Assembly: GCA_031841125.1 (NCBI GenBank)
Contig: CM063106.1
Coordinates: 31,616,001-31,680,000, forward strand
Source: Acanthococcus lagerstroemiae
Taxonomy: Eukaryota; Arthropoda; Insecta; Hemiptera; Eriococcidae
Direction: 5' to 3'
DNA length: 64,000 bases
Below are positions 30,528-44,100 of the stretch, in pieces. A program made the position numbers and the translations under genes. Position 1 is the first letter of the stretch, and the number at the start of each line of letters is the position of its first letter. Below the pieces are notes generated by a model. That model did no database searches, was not told the DNA's origin, and worked only from the letters and a program-made list of their open reading frames with translations.

Positions 30528-31275
30528 TAAATGTTAAATGAACTAAACAAGGAAGGAAAAATGGTAGGACTAGAAATTAACATGAATAAAACAAAAATAT
30601 TAGTAGGAAACACGAGTAATGAGGAGACTGTCATCGACGGACAAACAATAGGACAAACGAAAGAAATAACCTACCAGGGGCAAAACATAACCATGACAAA
30701 TACAACACAAAATGAAGTTCACAATCGCATATCAAAGGCATGGCAAAAATATTGGTCGCTAAAACATATTCTGAAGGGACAATACAACAATGACATAAAA
30801 AGTATGGTTATATATTATAATAGCTGCGTTCTTCCTACACTAACGTATGGTTCTCAAACATGGGCACTGTCTAAAAAAGAAAAAAGCAAGATAAGATCAA
30901 CCCAAAATAACAATGGAGAGATCAATGATGGGAGTAAAAAGAATTGACAAAATAAGAAACAAGGATTTGAAAAGAAAATCCAGGAAAAATACAGACTTTG
31001 TCAAAGCTGTAAAAAGAGTAAAGTAGAACTGGGCGGGACATGTTGCTAGACAATCTAGTGATAGATGGTCCCACAAAACAACATTTTGGTACCTGAAAGA
31101 AAATAGAAAAACAGGAAGACAGAAAATAAGATGGAAGGATGAGATAGATAACATGCTAAAAAATAAAATGTTCCACAGAGTAGCAACAGACAGACGTGAG
31201 TGGGACAGGCTGAGGGAGGCCTTTGCCCGTTTGGGCTAATGTAATAATACAATAAGGCTAATAAATAAATAAATA
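30528..31275 (+). mobile_element. 5'-truncated LINE, ORF2 C-terminus and 3' tail
   Basis: An open stretch at 30531-30947 contains GLEINMNKTKILVG and LPTLTYGSQTWALSKKE, the thumb region of non-LTR RTs. Shifted frames continue with WAGHVARQSSDRW and DRREWDRLREAFARLG before a stop. The 3' end is GGGCTAATGTAATAATACAATAAGGC plus an (ATAA)n tail near 31258-31275. Inactive. Confidence 0.8.
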
Positions 31276-31289
31276 ATACACCATGTAGA

Positions 31290-31976
31290 ATGAATGACTA
31301 TTTTACACCTTTTTTTTTTTGGGGGGGGGGGGGGCATTTTTTATAGTGAATAATTTTTTCCAATTTTTGATTCAAAGAACAAATTTTTTCGCATCAAAAA
31401 ATAATTTTGTTTCTTTATTGACAGAGAAGGGGAGATGTTTATTTATTTATTTTTTATTCAAATAGAAAAACTATAAGTGCCTACTTTTTATTCAAAAAAG
31501 GAAGACATGACTTTGGCGATATTCTTTTATGGTCTGTCCAACGGAAGAAGTCCGTTCGAGTTTCGTTGCCGAGCATCAATGTTACTCGAAGTGGGGTACT
31601 AGCCACGAGACTAGTATTAACCACCTCGTGCGTTTTTCAATATTCCCGACAAAAACACCGTGATAACCCTTTTTTTAAATTATTGTAGCCCTTCTCATTA
31701 GCAGTAAAGTGGTTTTTGTTTCATCTCTGCACGTTCAGGCATAGCACCTGAGATTAGAGTAGCGAATGTTATACTTGATATGTGATGTAGTGGTGAGCAA
31801 AAATCGATTATGTAGAACGACTAGTGGACTATATTTAAACTGTGCTGAATAACCCAGTCGATTCATTACCAATGAAAAGTCAATTAATCAATTATTAATC
31901 GATTTCAAGCTTATTTTCCATTACCTATAAGCCTATTACTGGATAAGTATTCGAGTATACGTACTGGAGAATTGAA
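31290..31976 (-). other. Probable 3' UTR of the coracle gene and spacer
   Basis: Runs from the coracle stop codon at 31977 toward lower coordinates. TTTATT (AATAAA on the minus strand) occurs at 31414-31419 and again at about 31438-31455, giving a possible 3' UTR of about 0.55 kb. A G15-type homopolymer tract lies at 31320-31334. Confidence 0.4.
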
Positions 31977-32156
31977 TTATGCCGGTTGTTGCTGCTGGAT
32001 TTCGATTTTCTCCACAGTCATATCCGGATTCATGGCTGTAGCTTCTTGAATAGCCTCGGCCAGCGCTTTGTCGTGATCCACAGGGTCGCCATCACTCTGT
32101 ATCGTGATCTTTTGTTCGACACGCTTTTCAACAACGCCATTTCTTTCAGTTTTGTA
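31977..32156 (-). CDS. cora: cora last exon: 4.1 C-terminal domain and stop
   Basis: Acceptor TTTTCAG before 32156; stop TAA at 31977-31979. Encodes [20 protein letters not shown], then [20 protein letters not shown] and [17 protein letters not shown]. This is the signature of the 4.1 C-terminal domain, which in vertebrate 4.1 binds partners such as NuMA. Confidence 0.97.
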   Translation of the reverse strand, partial: YKTERNGVVEKRVEQKITIQSDGDPVDHDKALAEAIQEATAMNPDMTVEKIEIQQQQPA

Positions 32157-35100
32157 CTGAAAACGAAAGCAGAGTAAACACATTATACTCGATTGTCAAC
32201 AGCGGAAGTAACGAATCGAAGAGAGGAATGCCAATTCTTATCCAATCCTGGGGGCAAATCGTAGCTGAACTTTTCATATTATGATCTGAAAATGACCTGA
32301 GCAATTTTTTCATTCCAAAAATTCCACACAGTGATCAACCCTAATTTTGCACAACGTAAGGAGTAACAGAGGGTTTTGATCAGCCTTTATCCGGTTAAGG
32401 TTGCAGCGAAGCATGTGTCCATGACAGGTGGGGGAGGGGGTGTGAAACAATATAGGCGAGAAGCTTATCGGCGTTAGAATAAAGAAAACTTACCGTAATT
32501 GTTTCAACTGTGCGCGTTTTGCTAGAAATGGTTTGCGAAGAAACGATCTCACCGGACACGTAACCTCCTTCCTCGGTTTCAACGTTCACTTTACGAGATT
32601 CAGTGGCTACAAGTGGAACCTGAGTAGTGGCCGTGACGACGTTACTCGTATCACCGGTATATAATTTTGATTTAGTTTGCACCACTGGAACGTCACCCTT
32701 CTGCCATTTCAAAAAATATATATACACATAAATATACATTTCGTTGGAAAATTACGGAAGTCATGCTCACTATCTCGTTAACAGAAATAACAAGAAACGA
32801 AGAAAAAAAAAAGAAAAAAAAAGACGTACTCGTATCAGGTACTTGGATACATAATTCAGAAAGGTATGTGATGTTAAGAGTCATTCATGCGGTCATGAAA
32901 AGTAATTTCGAAGTGCAGGTTGCAGGTTCATGCGGTGTGACATGAAACTGCTAAATTGCGTGACTTAAACTAGAGAAGCGGATTCTAGAGATATGTCGCT
33001 CTCAATGTTTTTTTCTTTCTAACTTTCGTAAGTTCGCGTGAAATAATTTTCGAAATATTGTTATAAAAAAAGCAAGTGAATTTTAGCAAAAAAAAAAAAA
33101 AAAGGCAAAATGGCAACTACACCGATCAACGCTCCAATTAAGTCAGTTGAGGATGAACAAGAAAGAGTTGAAGCTATTCCTACCCATTTATAAAGGCTTC
33201 TCCATCGCTCTAACACGCGTCAAACATAGCAGAAAGAATCAAAACGAGAATCAGGATTCTCTGAGAGAATTTCTATATCTCCGAAATGAGCACGAGTATA
33301 GGTACATATTTCAAAGCTACAAGCTTCCACCGAAATAAAAGCTCCCTACCTGGAAGTTTCCATTTATAAATCCGAGACCTTGTGACTGGTCTTCGTCAAA
33401 ATCGATTGGCGTTCCAGAATCGTTGGAACTTAAACTTGAGCTACTCGAGTTTCTACTTAGCGACTAAATATAAAACATAATATACAGGCGGCTTTAATAA
33501 ACAAAAACAAAATGAAAATAATCGTGTCTTCGAAAAGAAAAATCGAATAATAAAGCAAAATTGTAAAATGTGAAACCATAAAATCATTAAAAATAATTAC
33601 TTGGTTATTTTCGGCCAATATCGTCGATGTAGATCGCACCTCCTGGGTCACGGTACGCGTATCCTGTCGTTTGCCGCTGGTGGTTGACATATGAGCGACG
33701 GTTTTCTCTTCAACCTAAATACAGACATGATCAGATGTGATAACATCAGTCGAGGTTACACACCAGTAAGTAATTTATCAAATAAATAAAGTGAAGTACA
33801 TTCGGAAATATATCTTAGGCAGGTATCAGCATCATGCTGAATCATGATCAACCTCACGTGACTGAGAAGTATGATGGACACTCAGACGCTATCTGGTAAT
33901 AATGGCTATTAGCCATTAAAGCGAGCAGATTCAGATAGAATTCAGTTACATCAGCAGATAGTGACAACCTTTGCGACAGTTATGAAGTTTGCCATTGGAG
34001 GAACACGCATGGCAAGACGATTATAGATCAAATTACTATGGCTTACAATGGATACAAGCGTAAAATTAGCAGTCACTTAACAGGGAAAAATCACTTGGTA
34101 GGTACAATATAACAATCAGGACGTACAGCGATTCTTCACATCGTGATCTAAATGAATCATAGATATAACGATTTGATAATTAGAGAATCATGATTCTTTA
34201 TCGAATAATCTATATGTATTGTTCCGAGTGATCTGAAGATATGAGTACGTTGAGATGACCAGTGGATTGGGATTAAAGATGAACATTACCTAAAATACGG
34301 TCCACATCTAATTCGAATCAGCGTGAATAATTTTTAGTTATTAAACGCCCTCATCTCACATCAAACTTTTTTTAGTCTGTTCCAAATTCTTTGTTCCAAC
34401 TCAAAATTTCTATGAAACTATCAATCAATAATAGTAAATTCGTTTGTAACTAAAAGAAATGAATGGTCAAATGATCAACGTTTTGATCGTCCATCTTTTG
34501 TTCCTGATATCTGTTTCCGACTGATACTGATTTTATTTTCTGATATCAGCGTGATACCCTTGTGGTGTTCTTTGAGTATAAATCTCCTGGAGAGATAGAA
34601 ATCGGATTATTTACATTATACGAGCATAGAACTGTAGAGCGCCTTATACCATGTGACCGCGCGTTTACGCGCGTTACTGTCATGCGAATCCCCCGTTGTA
34701 AACAAACTGATTGCCATAAGCTTTCATTACATCATTAGCACCTGGGGCATCTGCATGACAGAAATGCGCGCTCTACAGGTACAGCATAGGAAACATGGTT
34801 TCTATACCTCTATGAGATTTATACTCAAAGGTGGTGTCTCATATGGACACTGTTCAACAAAAGGGAACCAACTAACATTTGTAAACAAAATGAGTTATTA
34901 GTATCGTTGGAAAGAGCATAAACGTAGAATTTCTCAAAATTGGACCCCCGATTCAAAAATGTGTACTCACGTTGGAAAAAGCTTATCAGTAAACGCAATG
35001 TTAACGTTCCTACATGGCTCTTGAATTACGAATCACGTGTTCTCAAAAAGCGGATTTTGCTAGTTGGTTCCCTTTCACTGAACAGCGTCCATAAGTAGAC

Positions 35101-38100
35101 CTCCTTTGAATCAGTAGCGTATCTAAGATGAAATCATGGGAGGGGGGTTGACTTTTGATTTTGAGGGTATTCATTTTTTAAAAAAAGTTTTTTTGCCATG
35201 GCGGGGGTTGAACCTGGAACCCCCTCCCTTGCATCTAACTAGAGCGAATAAAGTGCATTAAATTACCTTTCGTCATGAACTAGAGACTTCAAGCTTCAAT
35301 TTGACATGTTATATGACACAAGAAACTTTATTTTCAGCAATTGCGGAAGCTTTAAAGTATACGTATTCTTATGGAAACATCAACCTTGATCATCTTTTCA
35401 GGAGGTCGACACTAGCGTGATCGCCCATGACACATCTCGATAGCCGAACAGTATTTTCAAATGGTACCTAGTGTTTGTCAACTTGATAATCAGCGTCCGT
35501 TAGAGTTATAATGAAGTTGATCATACAAGATTATGACTGATAAAGAAATTGGCCGACTTCTATAGGAGAAAAAAGAAAAAAAACCCTGAGAAATTCAACT
35601 TTGGTAACGGATCATGATTCAACCCATTTTATTGGCGTTTAGATACTCCTGTAGTATCCTGTAGATGCGCTAGTGTCATGGACGGAAACATGATCATGAT
35701 CATAGTATTTTTATCACAAAAACATGTACAAGTAAAATGAGCTCTAGCATCTTGAATATTGTTTTTTATGGAAAACTGAAGAGAACCAAAGTGTTAGCCC
35801 TTATCATTTCCTTTTCGACGAGCCCAACTTCAGGGCGGTATGCAAGAAATTTCCTTAATCTATTTTTTACCTTAAGGTACCTCCCGAGGTACCTTAAGGA
35901 GAAAATTCTAGGATGTAATTGGCTCACATGTACCTTAAAAAATTCCTTTCCACATTTCGACCTTAAGGAAATTTCTTGCATACCGCCCTGATTGCAGAAC
36001 ATTTTCGTCACTGATCATCTTTTTGTCCAAATACACCAATCAGCGCGCCGCACTTCATTAGGCCGCTAGAGAGCGACTCTTTAGCGTCCAAACGCGAATA
36101 CAGTAACCTGCTAGGAAAAAAGGGATCTGAGCGCAAAAATGTAAATTTTTAAAGGAGAGCGGATAAACAAAATTGATAACGTTTTCACGTTATGGAGACA
36201 CTCAACTTTGAAGACTTACAGCAGTTTGGGAAAATTTTTTAGAATTTTTTCAACACCACGCGAAAGAGCGGCCAAAAATTAGTCAAAAACAGTTGTTCTC
36301 ACAAAATGATTTTTTTGCGCCGAGGTCCCTTTCTTCCTGGCAGGTCACAGTCATCCATTAGGAATAATCTAATTGGAATATAAACCTGCACTAGAGTGCG
36401 CTGCAAATCACCTGTGCTGGTGTTAGCGGGGGAAAATGAAAAGGTGGTCATGTCTACTTTCAAATAGAAACACTTCTATCATCAGGAGGGGAACAAACGA
36501 ATAGAAATTACTCTACCAGTGGAACTGATTATGTGATGATGCAGGTAAAATTTAGGACAAATTTTCTTTGAAAGTTAATTTCTAATCGACTTAATGATAG
36601 TTAAAGTTTGCTACACGCTTATGGATAAATCTCCATGATCACCTATTCATACCCACTGATAAGACGCAATCGGGCCAACATTTGCAACTCTTCAATATAT
36701 ATCCCAATACCGTTACAGTACCAGGAGCTATTACATCCATTATAAACTGACCTTTGTCAAAAACTGGGCTACAGAAGCGCAATTAGTCGACCCGAAGTGG
36801 AGAACCGTAAGGTCTAACAAGTATCAAAATAATACTGAAAATTCTTTCGCTTGCATAATTCTTCAGTTTTTCAAGGGAGGGCTGTCAGTGGATGTCGGGA
36901 GAGTATCCAAGGCCACCCCTGTTATCGCCTATGCTGGGCCACAAACTTCCTCGTAGATTTTCAGACAAGTAACAAATCGTTGGAGGGCTCAGGGCAGGAA
37001 GCAGTTAAGCTCATTCGTTTACAGTGACAGATTACGTTAACCAACAGCCAACATTACCACGGTCAGTAGTCACTGCCTCAGACTATCTAGTATTGGAACT
37101 GGACCCAGAATGCCAGAATACTCCATAAGAGAAATGTTGTGAAATGCAACCGGGTATTCATGTTGCCAGGAACAGCTTAGGGGCTTCCGTTTATTGAAGC
37201 GACCTGGGACGCCAGTTCCACCTGAGAGCACTTTTTAATATGTATCTTACTACTACATACACAATCAGTGCCGCCGGGTCTCTGCCACCTAATAAAAGTA
37301 CCCAAGCCTAACATCACAGACACATAATTGTATTTTGCGCAGCGATCTTCTTGTAACTAGAGCCACTGGAAGACAATGAATGGACCTGACTAACCTCTTC
37401 TTACAGTCAACTCTCCAATCCTAACGTTGAAAATAAGGATGGACTGTATTGGAACGCTTTAAATGGAACAGAGAATTTTATATTTAAACAAGACGTATTA
37501 AATATCGTATCGAAGGAGGAAATAACGAACACAGGTTATTTGCAAAAGACAAGAAACTGGTATACAATAGAGAACACTCATTCAGAGCTAAACATACGTT
37601 GCAACTTCAATAAATACGCTGAATTGCTGAATTTTCTAATTCTAAATACCAAACTGAGAATAACTACACACACGCTATAGTAGCAGACTTGTTTCACATA
37701 CCTGGCTAGTTTTGGCGTTCGTTTCCAAATCTTCGTGAATGGTAGCTGTACGCGTTGTAACAGCGGTGGCAGTGACATATGGTGAACGTCCACCGTTGTC
37801 CAAACCTTCAGCCTAAAAAGCGTTACATGCAGAAAAACAAACAAGTGATATCGCTAACTACCAAACGACAACGTTAAAGAGTATTACATCTATCAATTAA
37901 TACACACTAGTAACAGAATTACGAAAATGCTGGAGTAAAATGCTTTACGAAGGACTAGTATATACCACTCAGGTCTAAACGTGATTCATCATAACTATCA
38001 AAAAGAACAAACCAACGATTGGTTTCTGATACATCGAAAATCTTACCTGGCTTGTTTTTGCTCCATTTTCGGAGTCTTCGTGAGGAGGCGATGTGTGACT

Positions 38101-41100
38101 TGAGAAAGCATTCGAACTAACGAATGAAGTTCGCCCGCTAATATCCGAGCTGTCAGCCTACGAACATGCGATTACAAAACAACTGATACAATATGTCTAC
38201 TATCAAAAAAGCAAGATTGTGTCATCAATAACGGTCAAAACACCGATTTAGAAAAATCAAAATCAAACTAAATAAGTAATCGAGTATATAAAAAGAAAAC
38301 AGAAATAAAATCAACTTCTTAAAGTACCTAGGCATTTGAGAATTCGAAAAGAAACAAGATTCACAATTACTTTTCATTCTTCAGTTAATTAGATACTATA
38401 GCCAGGGAGTGAAGTTTCAAAGAGAAACCAACAAATATACATATACTATGTATAGATAAAAAGCAAGGAAAGCTTTCAGAACTGATAAGATTTTTGTTTC
38501 AAGATGCGAGGAAAAGTTTAAAACCCGATAATTTTGTCTTTATCAAATCGATTGTCACTGACAATTTCATATTGGAACCTGAAAACGGAACGGGTGAATC
38601 ATCTTATATTCATCCGCTACTACAACTGCCCGAAATCGGTGTTTCTCTTAATCACTGTCTAAAATCTGCACGTACCTGAGTGGTCTTAGAACCTAAATCG
38701 GACTCCTGCAATATGTTAGTTGTATGAGTGGCTCCAGAGGAGGCTGAAGAAGCGGTGGTAACAGTATTGGCGAAATAAGCTGATCGAGCACTACTTTCCG
38801 TCACTTTAATCTAAAACACGACATCAGGAAATGAAGCACGCTTGTATTCCAACACCGATCACAGTGCGGTGCAATTTTTGACACAAAAAGGGTCACATTC
38901 AAACAATCACGCTGAATGTTAGGTTACTTTTGGTACCTATGACTGAAGTTCGTGATCGTCTAATCATTCAAATAAGCAGTCTTTATGAAGTTCAATTTAG
39001 ACGTCCTTTTTGGCAAGACGCGGATTCGCTGCGCTCGACAGCAAGTAAAGCTTCTACAGAAAATGTCATAATTCTGATTTTGATTTTGCAATTATCAAAA
39101 AATTACAACGATGACTGATGTTTAGTTCAACATTGAAACTGCTTTGCGTACTATGCATAATGCAGCCACGTTACACATAGGCACTCTAGAAATTGCATCT
39201 ACACCAAATAACAAATTTCAATATTCCAAAATTTTAATTTTACCTGACTCGTCTTCGTGCTCGACGTTGAAGAGCTGGACGTGTCGAAGACCGTACTTTG
39301 AGGTGCAGCAGACGTTGCACCGAACAAAGTCGGCCCATCGGCTGGTTCACCCACAGTCTAACAATAAGCACAACAACACAATAGTCTACATTTCAAGCAT
39401 TATACATCAAACTTTTACAAACAGCAAGTGTACATGCACTGACGTTCGATCACGAGCAAAGTACCATTATTTTAAACAGTAAGAAATAATAACCAGTCAT
39501 GCGACAATACCTGTTTCTTGGTGGCACTGGCAGTAGATTCCGAAGCTGATTGCGGAGTTGAACTTTTATCCTACACGAGAGTAGATGAAATAAATGATAC
39601 AAAAAGATATTCTGAACGACTACCTAAGCTTGCGCATTAGAATGATGTTGTCTACCTGGTCAAATTTTGTTCCACTTCTCAAATCCTGTGAGAAAGTTGA
39701 AAAACTAGGTTTCTCCCCGCTTTTCAAGTCATGCGGAGGTGCGGATGACCCTGATTTTGTTCCGCTTATCGACTCGTGGGACGGCGATGGTAACCCATCT
39801 TTTGCACCACTTTTCGATTCGTGGGTAGGCGATGATAGCCCGGCTTTTGTTCCGCTTTTCGATTCGTGGGTAGGCGATGATGACTCGGATTTCGTACTGC
39901 TTTTCGATTCATGGGTGAACAACGATAGCCCGGATTTCGGTCCACTTTTCGATTCGTGAGACGGCGATGACAGGTCGAACTTTGTTCCAGTTTTCGATTC
40001 GTGAGAAGGCGATGAGGGTCCGGATTTCGTTCCAGTTTTCGATTCGTGAGCAGGCGATGACAGCTCGAATTTTGTTCCAGTTTTCGATTCGTGAGAAGGC
40101 GATGACAGCCCAGATTTTGTTCCAGTTTTCGATTCGTGAGGCGATGACGAGCCGGTTTTGGTTCCACTTTTTTTGTCTTGGGAAGGCGATACGCTAGCGC
40201 TTATCCCACCTTTTGCTTCCTGGGGTGACGACGACGGATCGGCTTTTGTTCTACTTTTCGATTCTTGGGATTTAGCTGATTGTCCGACTTTTGCACTTTT
40301 TTTCGAGTCCTTGAAAGGAGATAGAAGAGACGAAATGGTGGCGGCGGCAGATTTAGGAGATCCGAATGACGACTTTTTCTAAAATAATAATTCAGGTTGA
40401 AAAACCAGCCCGCAGAATCGTGATGTTAATTTTGAATACAGCGTTATGAACTACTGATGATAGCGAGACTTGTTTTCAATTTATAAAACCGAGTACCGTC
40501 AAACGATACATTTATATGCTAGAAAAGGTATCGAGGAAAACGTCCCATGGCATTCTAAATAGCATCTGATGGTCGACATTTTGAATAGAGGAAAAAACTA
40601 TCAACGATAATCATAATTTGTTCCCATGAAAATGGTTTTTATGTTATCAATTACGACCAACTTCGCATGATTCACATCTCACTGGTCGCACTTTTGAAAA
40701 ATCATCGTGTCACCTAAGTCTTCACTCATATTGAACACAGCTGATGAATCTTTAACGCCACCCCCTGAATGAGATATCCAATGTTTGAATGAGTAGAACA
40801 TACCTCATTTGAATCCGATTTGACTCCGGAACTTGAACGAGTCGATGTCGCAGGAATTTTACCTGTCGTAGCACCAGTGTACTCGGCTTTATTACCATTT
40901 TCCGTTTTCTTTGACTACAAAATAACACATGCAAACAAAATACATACAAACAAGCTACTCAAATTTACATAAAACTAACTAAGCGAACCTACAAAGCGTT
41001 AATGAAATTTTTTATATTACAGCTCGCTAAAAATAAGGAATAAAGATCAAATGTGAAAGCCAAATCCGAAGGGCATCGATTGAGAGTTCGGGAGAAAAAA

Positions 41101-44100
41101 TAAATAGAAAGGGAATCATGTTCATCAGTTGAATCTTCCAGTGAGAAGAGGGGTTTGTTACAATTTCAGAGTGTTTAAAGAGAACAGTTTGAAGACACTG
41201 AAGGGAATTACTAATTGTAGGGTTAGGAATTTCGAGATGAAGCTCGAAGTTCACAGATTTTTTCTAGGAAGAAACCGAAGTGAAAAAATTTGATTTTGTT
41301 GGAAGTCCAAGAATGTTTTTATGTTTCTCCTCCGAGCTAAGGCCAAGGCGAAGGGCAAATTCAGCTCTTACTTCGAAGACTGAATAAGTGAACTTTTGTC
41401 GAAGTTGAATGAATAATTTAGTGCGAAGTCAAATCCGAAGCTCCTATCGTCATCCAAATTTTGTCTGAAGCTATAGCCGAAGCCATAATTTTTGAACGTT
41501 CGTGTTCTGAAAACTAGTTACATCCCCTTTTACCAGAGAACAGAAAAGGAGCAAAATCAAAAATAAGGTAATGAAAAAAATTAATTAATTTCAAATTACT
41601 CTATTTCTGATTTTAAAATCAATTATTGGTTCTTGATTTGAATGACTTTGTGATTCAAATCATTCAATTCCTCGATTTTTTTCATCTTAGAATCACAAAA
41701 ATCATGTAAATGCCAAAGTAAAGACATAAAAATGTCAAAATTATTTTAAATCATTTTCCAAAAAGCAACGAAAATTATGAACGAATTCTAAATCATTTGG
41801 ACGCTGTTAAGCGTAACAGAACCAACCGTCATTTGTAGACAAAATGCGTTATTAGTATCGTTGGAAAGGGCGTAGAAAGTAGAGTTTTCAAAACTGGGCC
41901 CCCGATTCAAAAATGTGTACTCACGTTGAAAGAAGCTTATCAGTAAACGCTATGTGATATAGTTTCTACATAGCTCTTAAACTTCGAATCACATGTTTTC
42001 AAAAAACAGATTTTGTTGGTTGGTTCTGTTACGCTTAACATTAAGTCATAATCATTCAATGCTGCCATATTGGAAATTTCTTGTCAAAAATTCGAAGAAT
42101 GGTAATTGTTACCGTAAGCAAGGTTTCGCGTTTGGCAGAAACTATTCTCAACAGTAAGGGATTGGTCGGCAAGATAATTTTTTTTCCTTCAAATTACAAT
42201 AAAGGTTAATCTATAGACCTTCCTCAAGTCGACGTCACGGAAAAATTTTCAGTGTTGCCGGGCGCCAATTTTTTTTAAAATTTACATTCATGGGACAGCA
42301 CAGTTCATTTCTGATGGAAATTGGGATATTAATTCGTCATTGTCATTAATTTAAAATTACATAATATTAATGAGTTTTATGATAATGCAGTATTCGGACC
42401 TAGCAGCATAGTGGCTGACATCTGGTGGAAGTTTTTAACAACATCCGTTTACACACCATTACTAACGCGCGCACATACGACGCTCTTATCAACGTTAGGA
42501 TGAATACTCTGAAGATAAAATGGAACATGAAAACATGATGTAAAAACTTCAATTTTCGAGTAACTCTGCACTAAATTCAATAAATCTTTTCAAAAAAAAC
42601 TTGTCCTAAATATTATTTAAACATTACTGGGCTATCTATTTTTACTAGGATTGGTATCATAAATGAATTTTTGACGAAATTGAAACGAAACGAAAATCAC
42701 GATTTTCCCATTTAAATGCACTGAGACGTTCACTGCTATCCTAACGTTGAGCGACAGGGGGAGACTCGATGCTAGCGTAATACCGCGCTGCTAGGTCCGA
42801 ATAGAAGACGAAATTTCGATGCTTCAAGAGTCCTCATTTTTACCTCAATACTCAATGGTCGACATATGTTAAGAAGAAAGACAAATCACTGAACAATAGA
42901 CAAATGTACAGATCCTTCAAGCTATTCATTAAAATACCCCAAACAGCAGCCGAGTAAAACCTCATCAGTTTCAGTAATAGTGTTTCAAAACTGTACATTT
43001 GCACATAGGCATCTTGTGATCTTGCTACCTTACGGTTACCTTGACAATCAGCTTCTTTCCAGCAGAATGCATTCAAAAAAACCTGCGTTTCATTTATTGA
43101 GATTTATGAAAAATGTACTTCAAAGAACTGCTGATTGCTGAAGTACAAAGTACAATACTGGAACACAGGAAAGTTATATTTAGAATTTACATACAGTATC
43201 AAATGTATATATTTTTTTTATCCACCGGGAATTCTTTTCGGGTCTGTAGGTAAACCGTTTGAAATTCCACAGGTGCACATCCAAATGATGGGTACAATCT
43301 GGCGCAAAGCCGTAAACTATTGTATCCAGTAAAATTCTGAAACTGCTATGTTTAAAGCGAGATTTTGATGATGATGCAATGATGGCAGTATCAGAGCTGA
43401 AGCTTTTGCCGTTGCTTGATATGTATGCATGTGTGAACTGATAAGGAAATTACTCCGCTGCTATTCGGTGTATCTTAACGTTTAGTATCTTCAAAGTTTC
43501 GTACATCTGCCTATTGTTTGATGATTCAAGTCTCCTTCTTAACCCTCTAACTAATTGATATATTTTTTCTAAACGTTCAAAACATTCCGTTTTGTTTTTT
43601 TTTTCACTGATTATCATTCTATTCGGGCCGTCCAGCGCTAGTATCAACTACTCTTATCAGCGACGAAAACATGAAGTTTTTGACACATGCAGCAAAATTT
43701 TGGAACCCAGGTATGAAAATAGTCTTAATCGAAAGAAAATTTTTTTCGAAAAATTCTTTTCTCTATAAATACCTTAAAAACGTCTTACTTTTCGAGATAT
43801 TTTAATTTTAATGAGTATGTACATTAATGGGGGAAATGCATAGATTCATGTTTTCGTCCTTATCACTAGTGCTTGATTATAGCGCTCTCTGACGGATGGA
43901 CGACCCGAATAGGTGTTAAGACCCCCCCCCCCCAGGCGTATCACACTTATCTACGACCTCCCAGACCATATAAAATTGATTCAAAAGTTAGTGACCAACA
44001 CTGACTTGAAAATGCAATTTATCAGTACATTATGTATAACTATTGATGATGAAAACAGTCAAAATGACGGATTGTTTTCGTAGTTTTTTGCAATAGAAGA

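Noticed and set aside
34627..34680. CpG-rich promoter-like spot inside the cora intron
   Set aside because: The GCGCGTTTACGCGCG palindrome belongs to the inverted-repeat element at 34631-34780, and no exon follows.
35405..35685. Inverted-repeat element with GACACTAGCG ends
   Set aside because: Only about 10 bp match in inverted orientation (35407 and 35667). Too little to call an element in this AT-rich background.
39766..40167. 133-codon minus-strand frame with repeated [12 protein letters not shown]
   Set aside because: It is the wrong frame of the coracle repeat exon. The other frame is bounded by splice sites and phase-matched to its neighbours.
42852..43076. Possible extra cora exon on the minus strand
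   Set aside because: The frame ([14 protein letters not shown]) does not resemble the spacer and lacks a phase 0-0 acceptor/donor pair.
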